From the IMG/VR virus record IMGVR_UViG_3300000477_000001, positions 1 to 54,932 of that record: a stretch of 54,932 nt of DNA. One strand, written 5' to 3'. Position 1 is the first letter of the stretch. The number at the start of each line of letters is the position of its first letter. The notes beneath the pieces were generated by a model that saw only the letters and a list, made by a program, of their open reading frames with translations, was not told where the DNA came from and did not search any database. The position numbers were made by a program, and so were the translations under genes. Positions 1 through 8,756 of the stretch are shown piece by piece. Source of the DNA: a virus.

Positions 1-2
1 CG

Positions 3-1001
3 CCCGATGGATCAGTAACGCAAGTTTCTGGTGTATTTCCTCAGGGGGTAAAACCTCTATACAAGATTACTTTCTCGGATGGAAGATCAGTTGTCGCAGG
101 TCTAGACCATCAATGGAAAGCAGCCAAGAGTAAAGCTAATGGTAAAAGGGGACGGGATACCAGGGGGACACCGTATTGGCAAACCATTACAACCCGAGAA
201 CTTCTTGATGACTTAGAAGCACACCCTAAGGCAAGATGGTTTATTCCCATGACCAAGCCAGTACACCATGAGAGACAAGATCATGTCCTCCCTCCGTATA
301 CAATGGGCGCGCTGTTAGGTGATGGCCACTTCGGTACAACTAATATTTCATTATATAATGACAATCCGAGTGTTGCCTTACGCGTAAAGCGAGAAGTAGG
401 TTCTGATGTAAGCCAACTCAAAGAATTCTCTAATGAATCTTGTAACTACATTCTTTCATTCCTCTGCCCTGAATCAGGAATAAGAAACAAAGTAAAACCA
501 GAGATATCTCGCCTGGGGCTGGAAAATACGAGATCCTTTGACAAGTTTATACCACAAGAGTATCTCTACGACTCTGTAGAAAACAGAATTGCGTTGTTAC
601 AGGGCTTGATGGATACTGACGGTACCGCTGTTAAAAGGTCTGGGCAGGCTTCTTTCTACACAGTCTCTCCTCAACTTCGCGATGACCTTATGTTCTTGGT
701 ACGAGGTTTAGGTGGCCGCTGTACTTATTCAGAAGACAGCCACAAGAGAGCCCATTGTGAAACCTCCCGCACTGGATATATTATACACATTCTCTTCCCT
801 ACCAATGACTTTCCTATTTTCAGCATAAAGAGAAAACAGGCTATTATAGACTTCCACTTTAACCGATCTCGCGTTAAAAAGAAAACACAACACCTGTACA
901 TTCAAAGTATTGAATTTTCTCATGAGGCGCCTGCCACATGTATACAGGTAGATCACCCTGATAAGTTGTTTTTGACAGATGACTATATAGTCACACATAA
1001 C
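3..1001 (+). other. Intein with LAGLIDADG homing endonuclease domain (N-terminus outside window)
   Basis: A protein-splicing element lies inside the terminase. From the left edge it reads through a Hint-type segment (VFPQGVKPLYKITFSDGRS). It then carries two dodecapeptide endonuclease motifs, MGALLGDGHFG (near 300-330) and LLQGLMDTDG (near 595-625). It ends with VTHN followed by Ser, the classic C-terminal splice junction with penultimate His, terminal Asn and a Ser+1 extein nucleophile; the junction lies between bases 1001 and 1002. About 333 residues are visible. Block A with the N-terminal nucleophile is off the window, so splicing competence is inferred from the C-terminal side only. Confidence 0.9.
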
Positions 1002-2687
1002 AGCACAGCTGCGGTTATCATAACCATGTACATAGCCACCTTGCTGTCTTTCATGAGGGATCCCAAGAAGTATTTCAACCTATCTCCTGCCACCGTATTG
1101 TGTCAGGCTCTCATCTCTTACTCTCTCAAGAAGTCATCCGAGTTGTTGCTTGAGCCGTATTTGAACGTGCTTGAGGTGAGTGATTTCTTTGAGAAGGTCC
1201 ATACCAAAGAGGGGATGATTCGTAAGGATAAAGAGTTTGAAGAGATGGGAGAGAATGTAGATCGAGTGTTCTGGACTACTGCCACACCCAGCTCGGCTTT
1301 GCAATTCAGTAACGGCGCCAACATCAAGATGATCTCCAGTGTACAGAACTTGCTAGGTCTTTCTATTGTGACAGCCGTCCTCACTGAGCTGTCTTTCTTC
1401 ATTGAGGCGGGTAAGAGCCCAGAGTACATCATGCGCTTCTATAATGATACTCGGAGTCGTATCGAATCACGAATGAAGGGTAATTGGTTTGGGCGATCAA
1501 TCTTAGACTCCTCTCCTGATAGCTTTGACAACCCTATCGACAAGTATATCTGGACAGAGGCCAGGCGTGATGAAACCAATTATATTGTGACAGGCTCTCG
1601 ATGGGAGTGGGAGCCTCAGGAGTTTGAAGGCGATTCTCGTTTCCCTGTCTACTTAGGTGGGCCTGGCAAACCTCCTCAAATAGTCACTCCTGGGCAAGAG
1701 GGAATATATGACCCAGCCGATCTACTACATGTTCCAGAACGGTTGAGGACTCTATTTGAGAACGACCTACAAAAGGCAATCAAAGACATAGGCGGCCGTC
1801 CCTCTGGGAACATGCAGAAGCTTATCTACGATCGATCGATCATCGAGAACGTGTTCGAGCGCCGCCTTACAAACGTGTATCTGTATCTTCATGTACCTTC
1901 GGCCCTACCACCTAAGGGGGCTATCTGGGATAAGATTTACCCCGACTTCTTCAAACTGGTAGGTAACCAGATGAGGTTCTATTACCGACCAGAGATCCCC
2001 AGAGTCTTTGCCATTGACCAATCGGAGAACAAGGACGTCACCTCTATATCAATTGCTCACCCTGAATTACTGCAAGATGATTCCATGCTCATAGTATTTG
2101 ACATGACCATTGTTCTCCACCCAGAGAAGAGTGATATCAACTTCGATGCCATTCGGTATTTCATTGAAGACCTTGTAAGGCAAGGAAACATGACCTTCAT
2201 TAAGGGTAACTTTGACCGGTATGAGTCAGGCTCGGCTAAGCAATACATTGAAAGAGAGCTAAACATACCAGTGAGTCGAGCAAGCGTTGACCGCACTATG
2301 GAGCCTTACAAGAACTTCATCTCAGATGTGAAGGCAGGGCGTGTGAAGGTAGGGCGAAACATCTTCATTAAGAACAACCTGAAATCACTTATCGTGTCTA
2401 AGCGTAAGAAGTCAGGTAGCTATAAGATTGACCATACCTTAGGGGAGATGCCTGATGTACATGGTGACTGGGAATGGGAGAGCTCCCTTATAGGACTTCA
2501 CGCCAAGGACGTTACTGACACGATGGCCGCATGTGCGGAATTGTTACGAGAGTACAATGGGCCACTGTACGATCACCATGACTTTGAGGAGCTAAGGTTC
2601 ATTGATTCAGTAACAGGTGATCCGGAGAATTACCTGGAGTACCTGGCTCAAAGGAACTCTTTACAAACGTCCTCGTACACTAATTAA
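3..2687 (+). CDS. Terminase large subunit with in-frame intein (5' partial)
   Basis: This is the DNA-packaging motor: an ATPase plus RNase H-like nuclease that drives DNA into proheads. The frame is open to the left window edge, so the gene starts outside; the ATG at 249 is internal to the intein. After the intein (to 1001) the extein resumes with Ser-Thr-Ala-Ala-Val, which fits the second half of a Walker A P-loop. The segment AVLTELSFF sits where Walker B is expected, with Thr in place of the usual Asp before the catalytic Glu. The C-terminal nuclease is recognisable from AIDQSENKDVTSISI, GNFDRYESG and HAKDVTDTMA, which supply three acidic residues. The stop lies inside an ACTAATTA motif, and the sigma factor gene follows 31 nt later. 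The family call is confident; the P-loop insertion site is inferred because the upstream half is not visible. Confidence 0.9.
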   Translation, partial: PDGSVTQVSGVFPQGVKPLYKITFSDGRSVVAGLDHQWKAAKSKANGKRGRDTRGTPYWQTITTRELLDDLEAHPKARWFIPMTKPVHHERQDHVLPPYTMGALLGDGHFGTTNISLYNDNPSVALRVKREVGSDVSQLKEFSNESCNYILSFLCPESGIRNKVKPEISRLGLENTRSFDKFIPQEYLYDSVENRIALLQGLMDTDGTAVKRSGQASFYTVSPQLRDDLMFLVRGLGGRCTYSEDSHKRAHCETSRTGYIIHILFPTNDFPIFSIKRKQAIIDFHFNRSRVKKKTQHLYIQSIEFSHEAPATCIQVDHPDKLFLTDDYIVTHNSTAAVIITMYIATLLSFMRDPKKYFNLSPATVLCQALISYSLKKSSELLLEPYLNVLEVSDFFEKVHTKEGMIRKDKEFEEMGENVDRVFWTTATPSSALQFSNGANIKMISSVQNLLGLSIVTAVLTELSFFIEAGKSPEYIMRFYNDTRSRIESRMKGNWFGRSILDSSPDSFDNPIDKYIWTEARRDETNYIVTGSRWEWEPQEFEGDSRFPVYLGGPGKPPQIVTPGQEGIYDPADLLHVPERLRTLFENDLQKAIKDIGGRPSGNMQKLIYDRSIIENVFERRLTNVYLYLHVPSALPPKGAIWDKIYPDFFKLVGNQMRFYYRPEIPRVFAIDQSENKDVTSISIAHPELLQDDSMLIVFDMTIVLHPEKSDINFDAIRYFIEDLVRQGNMTFIKGNFDRYESGSAKQYIERELNIPVSRASVDRTMEPYKNFISDVKAGRVKVGRNIFIKNNLKSLIVSKRKKSGSYKIDHTLGEMPDVHGDWEWESSLIGLHAKDVTDTMAACAELLREYNGPLYDHHDFEELRFIDSVTGDPENYLEYLAQRNSLQTSSYTN
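2679..2686. promoter_or_regulatory. ACTAATTA gap motif
   Basis: One copy of the recurrent CTAATTA(G) motif overlaps the terminase stop codon, about 33 nt before the sigma factor start. Its function is unknown; see the finding on this palindrome. Confidence 0.3.
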
Positions 2688-2718
2688 GGACATCATATGA
2701 AATCAAGGAAGGCCTTAC

Positions 2719-3948
2719 ATGCCGCTTAGTACCGAAGCTTTCAACGCTTTTGTTCCTCCTACACAATACAAAAGATCACTTCGACGTGTAGCAGAAGAAC
2801 TAGATACTCTGCCTGAAATGGTAGTTACAGATGAGTATGCTCCTGATCTAATTCGCCTTGCCCAAGCAGGCAATCATGATGCTTTGATGGTACTGTATCG
2901 TCGGAGCCGCCAAGCAATCGCATACATCTTCTGGAAGAACTTCATTGGACCAAACAAGAGGTACGTAGGACGAAGACTAGACAGGGGCGATGATGATCTG
3001 TTTGCCGCTGAGGCTTGGGATACCATGGAGAAGGCCCTGACCTCGTTCGACCCTGATAAGTATGATACCGCAGACACAGTGAACTTTCTAGGCAAGTGGC
3101 ACTATTGGTTCCAACAGTATCTGAAGGCCACAGCTATTCGGTTGAACAAGGAGATTGAACGACAGGGCTTCACCGGTGTTGGCGATAGCGCTGGTCTTCA
3201 TGTAGACCCCATGCCGGAGGATCCTGAGCATCCGGATAGAGGGGCAATCAGCCTAAGTGAACCGGGACTGGAAAGGGAAATGGAAGTAGAGGATGCCCTT
3301 CAATCTTTCATTCAGGACCTGCGCGCAGATATCGACACCAACCGTCGTAAGCGAATCCTTCATGATATACTTACCATGAGGCTTGAGGGCCAGGACATTG
3401 ATACCATTGCTGATCAATTGGGTACTACTGCATGGAATATACGAAAGTACATGCGCGACCTCAAGGGAGAGATGCAGCGCTATGGTATCTTTGAATCCCG
3501 TCAAGCCTTAGATGCTATTCGCGAATTGCAAATACTCTCTCGTTTCATTTTGTTGGATGAGGCTGCAGGGGCCTCTATGGTACCTAAATGGCAACCTCTA
3601 TCGGATTTGAATGTAAACCAAGCGCTGCGCTTCCGGAAACGTAAGCTAAGTGATATGGTCACCCATCACATCTCACCGGCCTACTTGATTGTGGAGACAA
3701 CACTACCTAACAGGCGACCATTCTACACTATCTACTTCCGGCTACCACCTCCCAAGGGAACAACTATTCGGCCGGAATTGGAATATGCAAATCATGTGGA
3801 CCTGTTGGTAAGCAACCACCGTACTCCACGTGTAAAGAGTATGTCAATGGCGAAGCAGTTGATACGGCAACACTTCCATTCGCGTGGCGAAGCGGTGAAG
3901 ACAGGTATCGACCCCGCGTCACCACATGCTTGGCTCCATGCTCTCTAA
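2719..3948 (+). CDS. Sigma-70-like RNA polymerase sigma factor
   Basis: This probably directs host RNA polymerase to phage promoters, as T4 gp55 does for late genes. Residues about 45-140 have a sigma region 2 character: an acidic DDLFAAEAWDTMEKAL stretch, a FDP turn and an aromatic run around FLGKWHYWFQQYLKATAI. Residues about 213-255 form a region 4-like helix-turn-helix (DTIADQLGTTAWNIRKYMRDL). The C-terminal 150 residues are unassigned. A good Shine-Dalgarno (aaggaagg) precedes the ATG. The gene lies between terminase and DNA polymerase, a setting that suits a late-gene regulator. It is the obvious candidate to recognise the repeated TATATTAT element, but that link is inference. Confidence 0.75.
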   Translation: MPLSTEAFNAFVPPTQYKRSLRRVAEELDTLPEMVVTDEYAPDLIRLAQAGNHDALMVLYRRSRQAIAYIFWKNFIGPNKRYVGRRLDRGDDDLFAAEAWDTMEKALTSFDPDKYDTADTVNFLGKWHYWFQQYLKATAIRLNKEIERQGFTGVGDSAGLHVDPMPEDPEHPDRGAISLSEPGLEREMEVEDALQSFIQDLRADIDTNRRKRILHDILTMRLEGQDIDTIADQLGTTAWNIRKYMRDLKGEMQRYGIFESRQALDAIRELQILSRFILLDEAAGASMVPKWQPLSDLNVNQALRFRKRKLSDMVTHHISPAYLIVETTLPNRRPFYTIYFRLPPPKGTTIRPELEYANHVDLLVSNHRTPRVKSMSMAKQLIRQHFHSRGEAVKTGIDPASPHAWLHAL

Positions 3949-3952
3949 TTAG
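3945..3952. promoter_or_regulatory. CTAATTAG gap motif
   Basis: A perfect CTAATTAG palindrome overlaps the sigma factor stop codon and precedes the polymerase-fragment start by 18 nt. It belongs to the recurrent gap motif. Confidence 0.3.
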
Positions 3953-3970
3953 ACGTGATTATTCATCTGT

Positions 3971-4798
3971 ATGAGCACAGCCATCAAAGTTAAGTCTGCG
4001 CGTCTTCGGAAGGAGTCGCGCAAAGTATCTATTGAGGAATTCACAGCTCTTGCCAAGAAGATAGAGATAGACCCTTTTGAAAGTCTCCGTTTCCTTGGTA
4101 AGACCGCAAACTTCTCCCTATTATTTTCTGCTTCCGCTAAGACATTCGCCAACAGCTCTCTTACAGATCTTGAGCCGGATGAGGCCAAGAATATGGTGGA
4201 GCAGTTAGGATTACGGGCTTTGCAGAAGAAGCTTATCTCTGATGGCAAGGTATCTGGGGAGGAGATGAAGGATCACTATTATCTAGATCGTCTTGCCCTA
4301 GCCACCTATATACGTGAGGAGTTTCGGAAGGTATATAAAGGACTGGTGGACTTAGCTGAGAGTCGACGTAAAGAAGCTTCTAACAAGGGGTATGTGCGCT
4401 GCGCTCATGGGGCTGTAAGACGGCTACCCGAGATGAAGCTTCAAGGAAAGCACAATCGTGGTGACCGAGAGCTATTTACTCTCTTCAGCATAGCCATCAA
4501 CTCTCCGGTGCAAAACTTCGAGAGCGTGATCGTCTCCTATGAAGCCGCATATCGCTTCTGGCGATGGCTCATAGATACGGGTAAGGGAACAATGATCTTC
4601 AACATCGTTCATGACAGCATCGACCTTTACATCCACAAGAACGAAGTGCGAGAAGTTGTTGCTAAGATAAAGGAGCTAGCGGAGGAGCAGCATCCTGAGT
4701 TCGAGGGAGTTATCCCAACAGTGAGTGGGACCATTGGTGATTATTTCGGTGAAGGTCACCTATGGAAAGATGGCTATGACATGAAGGAGTTCCTTTGA
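3971..4798 (+). CDS. DNA polymerase family A, C-terminal fragment (fingers and palm)
   Basis: This is the C-terminal part of a Pol I-type DNA polymerase encoded as a separate gene. It opens at the O-helix (R40, K44, F48, F52, matching R754, K758, F762 and Y766 of E. coli Pol I, the last as Phe). It continues with a turn like HGAVRRLPEM, a motif like INSPVQNFES, and motif C as VHDS (H214, D215). The usual Glu of motif C is Ser216. The exonuclease, thumb and motif A (with the other catalytic Asp) are absent, and only 22 nt separate this gene from the sigma factor. The partner half must therefore be elsewhere. There is no clear Shine-Dalgarno before the ATG. It ends overlapping the TTG start of the Rad50-like gene. 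Confidence 0.88.
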   Translation: MSTAIKVKSARLRKESRKVSIEEFTALAKKIEIDPFESLRFLGKTANFSLLFSASAKTFANSSLTDLEPDEAKNMVEQLGLRALQKKLISDGKVSGEEMKDHYYLDRLALATYIREEFRKVYKGLVDLAESRRKEASNKGYVRCAHGAVRRLPEMKLQGKHNRGDRELFTLFSIAINSPVQNFESVIVSYEAAYRFWRWLIDTGKGTMIFNIVHDSIDLYIHKNEVREVVAKIKELAEEQHPEFEGVIPTVSGTIGDYFGEGHLWKDGYDMKEFL

Positions 4799-6837
4799 TA
4801 TTTGAATACCTCTACTTGAAAGACTTTATGAAGATCAAGGAGATGGAATTTCATCTGTCTCCTACTGAGATGATCATCCTTAGTGGTGGTAACGGACAGG
4901 GTAAGTCTGCAGTGTTTGAAGCCATGGCCCTTATCTTGACAGGACACAGGAAAGGGTCTTCGGTTAAGCATTACATACGCAGAGGCCAGAAGAAGTTTCA
5001 TCTTAAAGCTAAGATACGGAAGACCCCTCAATCACCTGTATTTGATGTAGAGATGGTGTGCTCGCATACCACTATGCCTCCTGTAAACAAGACTGTTACG
5101 TATGAGGATACTTCATACCAGAATTCCGAATACGATAATTTCATGCGAGCCCATTTTGATGTGGATCTCATCTCCAACATTACCCTGACTATGCAAGGAG
5201 ACAATAACCTTGCTGGGTTCAAACCCGCACAGCTTAGAGATCTATTGAAGAACGTATTCAAGATCTCCTTCGATCAGGAGCAGGAACAAACCCATCGCAT
5301 TGCTTCCCATTATCGAGAGCGCGCCCACTCTCTAGATAAGCAAATCAAGAGTATACAGGAGTCATTGGAAATCCTGAAGAAGGATGAGCCTATTCTGTTT
5401 CGCCCGCCTTCACAGAAGAAGATCGATGAGGCGCGAGAAGCGTACGAGAAGGCTAAAGAACGACTACAGGAGTTGGAAAGGTCTACCTCTTCTTTGGAAG
5501 CGTTGGAGAGAGAACATAAGCGTGTTCAAAATACCGCCTTAGATAAATGGGGGCAGGTAGAGAGGTATGAGAAGGAACACCAACGCATTGAAAACGCCTT
5601 ACAAGAATTGCAGAAGAAGATCGAAGCCTCCAAAGCTAAGGTAGAGAAGGCTGAGGAACATATCTCTTCATTCGAGTTGAAGACCTCACAAGCGATCAAC
5701 AATGAGCTGGAGACCTTGCGAGAAGGGCTCAGGGACCTCAACAATCAAAAGCATAACCTAGAGCATAAACTTGATCTCCTGGACAAAGGCTCTTGCCCTA
5801 CATGTAACCAAACCCTACCTGAGGACTGGGTGTCTAATAAAGAGGAGTTCGTTGAAAAGCTGTACGAGCTGGAAGAGTCTATAAAGAGCACCAAGCAATT
5901 AGGCGACGCCTACAAAACAATGCTTACCAAGGTGAACAAGGCGGTACAGACTCGCGACCAAGCTCAAAAAGAAGTAGAGATGCAGGAGTCTCAATTAGAC
6001 TTCATGTTGCAGTCCTTTGATCGGGATAACTCTATACAGCAGATTGAGTATTACAAGAAGCTTGCCCAGGATGCCCAAAATGAAGCCGATGAGCTGCATG
6101 GGCGGATACAGAAGCATTACAAGGAAATGGAAGGACTGCTGGAAGAGAAGAAAGAGGTGGATGCCCAAGTTAAAGAGACACGAGAGACTCTTCAGCAGCT
6201 GGAGAACAGTCGCCGTAATTACGAGGCCAAGCTTGAGATTCTCAATGACAACAATGCTCGTAAAGAAGAGATTGAACATCGTCTCAAGACCATGACTGAT
6301 GAGGACATCGATGTACATCAAGACTTAGAGGTGTATGAGGTAGCCGAAAGATTGGTGGATAAGTACTTACCTACCTTCGGTGTATTGACCGCCGGCGAGA
6401 AAGTAGTGCAGGGGATGATCAACATCATTCGGCCGGTAATCCCTTCTTGGGATCTGCGGCTCTCACCTTCTCGTGATGGTGTGTACTTCGAGTACAGAGA
6501 GAACGAAGAAGATGAATGGTCACCTATTTCAATGGCCAGTGGATTTGAGAACGCCCTTTGCAACATCGCCTTCAAGATGAACCTCACCGCCTATTATGGC
6601 CTATCGCTAATGATCTTAGATGAGGTAGATGCTGCGGCTGTGGACGATAACAGCTACAAGGTGTTTGATTCTATAATACAATTTAAGCGCGCCTATGACA
6701 TTCACCAGATCTGGCTAGTGTCACATAAGGGTGAGGTGCTAAGGCAGCTTATAGCAGAATATGGGGAACAGATACAGATGTTCTCCATCGAAGATGGTCT
6801 TATGACTCATTCATGGAAAGGAGGTGCTACACAGTAG
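4795..6837 (+). CDS. Rad50/SbcC-like recombination ATPase (T4 gp46-like)
   Basis: This is an SMC-type ATPase subunit of a recombination nuclease, acting with an Mre11/gp47-like partner to process DNA ends. Walker A (GGNGQGKS) lies at residues 31-38. Two long coiled-coil arms flank a zinc hook, CPTC, at residues 334-337. The C-terminal lobe has an ABC signature-like SMASGFENAL, Walker B (LMILDEVD, near residue 605) and a VSHKGE switch. Translation starts at TTG 4795, inside the polymerase stop overlap, with aaggag just upstream. The N-terminal IFEYLYLKDFMKIKEMEF matches the family's first strand and supports this start. No gp47 homologue is seen in the window; the two phosphoesterases at 30873 and 53395 look too small. 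Confidence 0.9.
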   Translation: MIFEYLYLKDFMKIKEMEFHLSPTEMIILSGGNGQGKSAVFEAMALILTGHRKGSSVKHYIRRGQKKFHLKAKIRKTPQSPVFDVEMVCSHTTMPPVNKTVTYEDTSYQNSEYDNFMRAHFDVDLISNITLTMQGDNNLAGFKPAQLRDLLKNVFKISFDQEQEQTHRIASHYRERAHSLDKQIKSIQESLEILKKDEPILFRPPSQKKIDEAREAYEKAKERLQELERSTSSLEALEREHKRVQNTALDKWGQVERYEKEHQRIENALQELQKKIEASKAKVEKAEEHISSFELKTSQAINNELETLREGLRDLNNQKHNLEHKLDLLDKGSCPTCNQTLPEDWVSNKEEFVEKLYELEESIKSTKQLGDAYKTMLTKVNKAVQTRDQAQKEVEMQESQLDFMLQSFDRDNSIQQIEYYKKLAQDAQNEADELHGRIQKHYKEMEGLLEEKKEVDAQVKETRETLQQLENSRRNYEAKLEILNDNNARKEEIEHRLKTMTDEDIDVHQDLEVYEVAERLVDKYLPTFGVLTAGEKVVQGMINIIRPVIPSWDLRLSPSRDGVYFEYRENEEDEWSPISMASGFENALCNIAFKMNLTAYYGLSLMILDEVDAAAVDDNSYKVFDSIIQFKRAYDIHQIWLVSHKGEVLRQLIAEYGEQIQMFSIEDGLMTHSWKGGATQ

Positions 6838-6844
6838 ATACGCC

Positions 6845-6852
6845 ACTAATTA
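6845..6852. promoter_or_regulatory. ACTAATTA gap motif
   Basis: A copy of the recurrent motif lies in the 80-nt gap between the Rad50-like gene and the ssDNA-binding candidate. The palindrome cgttacgtaacg follows at 6854-6865. Confidence 0.3.
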
Positions 6853-6918
6853 TCGTTACGTAACGCAAGGGTTAGCTAGTTAAGCCGTACCCGTAAATCT
6901 AGTAACAGGAGTTTACAT

Positions 6919-8265
6919 ATGTCAGATCCTCTCGACGTACAGGGTGGTGCAGCAGACATCACCGATGACGAGTTCGACTCATTCGTCAGTCAAAACCAAC
7001 AAGAAGTCAATAACCAAAACAACAGTCAAGGTCGGTCCTTTACAGACATTCTGTATACACCGATCCCTCAGGCAGGATCCAATGCCAGCGTGATGAAGTT
7101 GGTTAGGTTCCGCGGTGGTCCGCCGGATTCCGATCGTACACCTTATACAGCCCGAAGAGCAATCTCGGCGTTGGTTAGGGATGATAGCGATAACCTGATG
7201 AAGCTTCGGCTTCCGGTTGCGGATAAAAACCATCTGTTCTGGCGCATCATCAACACAGTGCTTGAGACTCAAGGACGTGGTGATAAACGTAAGTTTGTCC
7301 ACAAAGATCGAATGCCAGAGGTATTCAATCGAATAAGGTACGGATCCGCTAAGCCCACAGCCAATCAGTTCAAGTACGATCGTGGTTGGAAGGGGCGAGA
7401 ATGGTTGGTGGCCAATGTCATTGACCGAGAACAGATGGACGTTCATCGTGAACACAAGCACACGATGATCCTATGTAAGGATGCTCGGCAGTCGAAGAAC
7501 AACCCAGATGTGTGGTTCTATGATGAGGGAGTACCTGCATACGGATTCGTTCAGCAGTTGGTACAGGCGCTGTTCAAGCCTTACAAGAACTGGGAAAACT
7601 ACGACGTAGGTATTTTCCGTCTTGGCCAAAAACAAATGCCTTACCGACTCATCAACGCCTCTAGATACACTCCAGAGGTACCTGAGTACTTGCAGGACAA
7701 GGTTTATCCAGAAGGTCCGCTCACTGATGAGGAGCTCAGTTGGAATCTATATGATCTCCGACGGCTTACTCGTGTGACCTCTTACACTCGTTTCTTCGAG
7801 CGACAAGGTCAGCTGGTTATTGAGATCGACAACCATCTTGGTACTACCTTCTTCGATGAGCTGCAAGAACTGGTGAACCAAGAAGAGCTTGAGGAACAGG
7901 ATGAGGAACAAGCAACCTCAACTGAATCCGATCCTTCATCGGAAGAGAGTGAAGAAGAGCAGGAAGAGGAGGCACCTGCAGAGGAACCAACTCCTGCTAT
8001 TCGATCTCGAGCACCGAAGAAGGAAGAAGTGCCTACAAGAGAGGCACCAGCTGAAGACGATGCGCTTACGGCCAAGAAAGAAGAACTCAGGGAAAAGGGA
8101 TTCTCTGATGAAGAGCTTGATGCTATCATTGGATATGATCCCAACAACACCGAGAATCCCTTCACGTACAATGTACCAACAGGGCAACTTCTCAGGTGCA
8201 ATGAGTGTGGTGTTCCATCACCAAGCTTCTTTACCAAGTGCCCAGCGTGCTTCACAGAATTCTAA
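6919..8265 (+). CDS. Putative ssDNA-binding protein (gp32-like) with acidic tail and zinc ribbon
   Basis: This is a probable replication protein. The N-terminal two thirds are mixed alpha/beta with many aromatic and basic residues. Residues about 325-395 are a long Glu-rich stretch, as in SSB and gp32 tails that recruit partners. Unlike typical SSBs, a C-terminal zinc ribbon (CNEC then CPAC) follows the acidic region. The gene has a strong Shine-Dalgarno (aggag). It sits between the Rad50-like gene and a run of metabolism and replication genes, and a hairpin follows the stop. I base the SSB idea on tail character and neighbourhood, not on a recognised OB-fold motif; a structural comparison with gp32 would decide. 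Confidence 0.45.
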   Translation: MSDPLDVQGGAADITDDEFDSFVSQNQQEVNNQNNSQGRSFTDILYTPIPQAGSNASVMKLVRFRGGPPDSDRTPYTARRAISALVRDDSDNLMKLRLPVADKNHLFWRIINTVLETQGRGDKRKFVHKDRMPEVFNRIRYGSAKPTANQFKYDRGWKGREWLVANVIDREQMDVHREHKHTMILCKDARQSKNNPDVWFYDEGVPAYGFVQQLVQALFKPYKNWENYDVGIFRLGQKQMPYRLINASRYTPEVPEYLQDKVYPEGPLTDEELSWNLYDLRRLTRVTSYTRFFERQGQLVIEIDNHLGTTFFDELQELVNQEELEEQDEEQATSTESDPSSEESEEEQEEEAPAEEPTPAIRSRAPKKEEVPTREAPAEDDALTAKKEELREKGFSDEELDAIIGYDPNNTENPFTYNVPTGQLLRCNECGVPSPSFFTKCPACFTEF

Positions 8266-8274
8266 ACTTGAAGG

Positions 8275-8299
8275 GGGCCTCCTTGTGAGGCCCTAATAC
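8275..8299 (+). terminator. Hairpin, possible weak terminator
   Basis: GGGCCTC (8275-8281) pairs with GAGGCCC (8287-8293) around a 5-nt loop, followed by an imperfect T-rich run. It lies just after the ssDNA-binding candidate and could attenuate readthrough into the MazG-like gene. Confidence 0.5.
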
Positions 8300-8318
8300 T
8301 TTTACAGGAGGCGGCCGG

Positions 8319-8750
8319 ATGCAAGAAGGGAAGAGAAGACTAGGTGGAAATAAAGGCAAGGCCGTTACACCTCGCCCTCCAGTAACTCCGACCGCACGAG
8401 GAGAGAAAACGTATATGACGTTCAAGGAATATCAAGAACAAGCCATTCACACTTTGCTTTACCCTGGGTCCGGTGACATCATGGGACTGCTTTATGTGGT
8501 GCTGGGAATAAACGGCGAGGCGGGAGAAATGGCCGAGAAGGTCAAGAAGATCCTAAGGGATTCCAATGGACAAGTCTCCGAAGAGAAGAGGCAACAGCTG
8601 ATTCTAGAATTAGGGGATGTGTTGTGGTACGCTGCAGCAACAGCCTATGAATTGGGGACGACTCTTGAGGAAGTCGCCCAGCGAAACGTTGACAAGCTTT
8701 CCAGTCGTCACACTCGGGGTAAGATACAAGGGAGTGGTGACAATAGGTAG
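8319..8750 (+). CDS. MazG-like nucleotide pyrophosphohydrolase
   Basis: An all-alpha NTP pyrophosphohydrolase of the MazG family, which hydrolyses NTPs or dNTPs to monophosphates and may affect nucleotide pools or (p)ppGpp. The metal-binding pattern is visible as E67-xx-E70 plus E73 in GEAGEMAEKVKK, and E97-xx-D100 in ELGDVLWY. About 32 residues precede the domain and look disordered. The ATG at 8319 has a strong aggagg site, so the long form is preferred over the internal Met (codon 33). The next gene starts 6 nt after the stop. Confidence 0.8.
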   Translation: MQEGKRRLGGNKGKAVTPRPPVTPTARGEKTYMTFKEYQEQAIHTLLYPGSGDIMGLLYVVLGINGEAGEMAEKVKKILRDSNGQVSEEKRQQLILELGDVLWYAAATAYELGTTLEEVAQRNVDKLSSRHTRGKIQGSGDNR

Positions 8751-8756
8751 AGACAC

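Noticed and set aside
249-251. ATG 249 as start of the terminase/intein gene
   Set aside because: The same frame is open to the window edge and the upstream residues match an intein Hint domain, so the gene is 5' truncated by the window.
777-785. TATATTATA inside the intein
   Set aside because: It lies in the middle of conserved coding sequence, not in a gap, and no gene starts shortly after it.
3949-3970. The split polymerase as a sequencing frameshift
   Set aside because: Only 22 nt separate the fragment from a different complete gene, so no adjacent frame could hold the missing N-terminal half.
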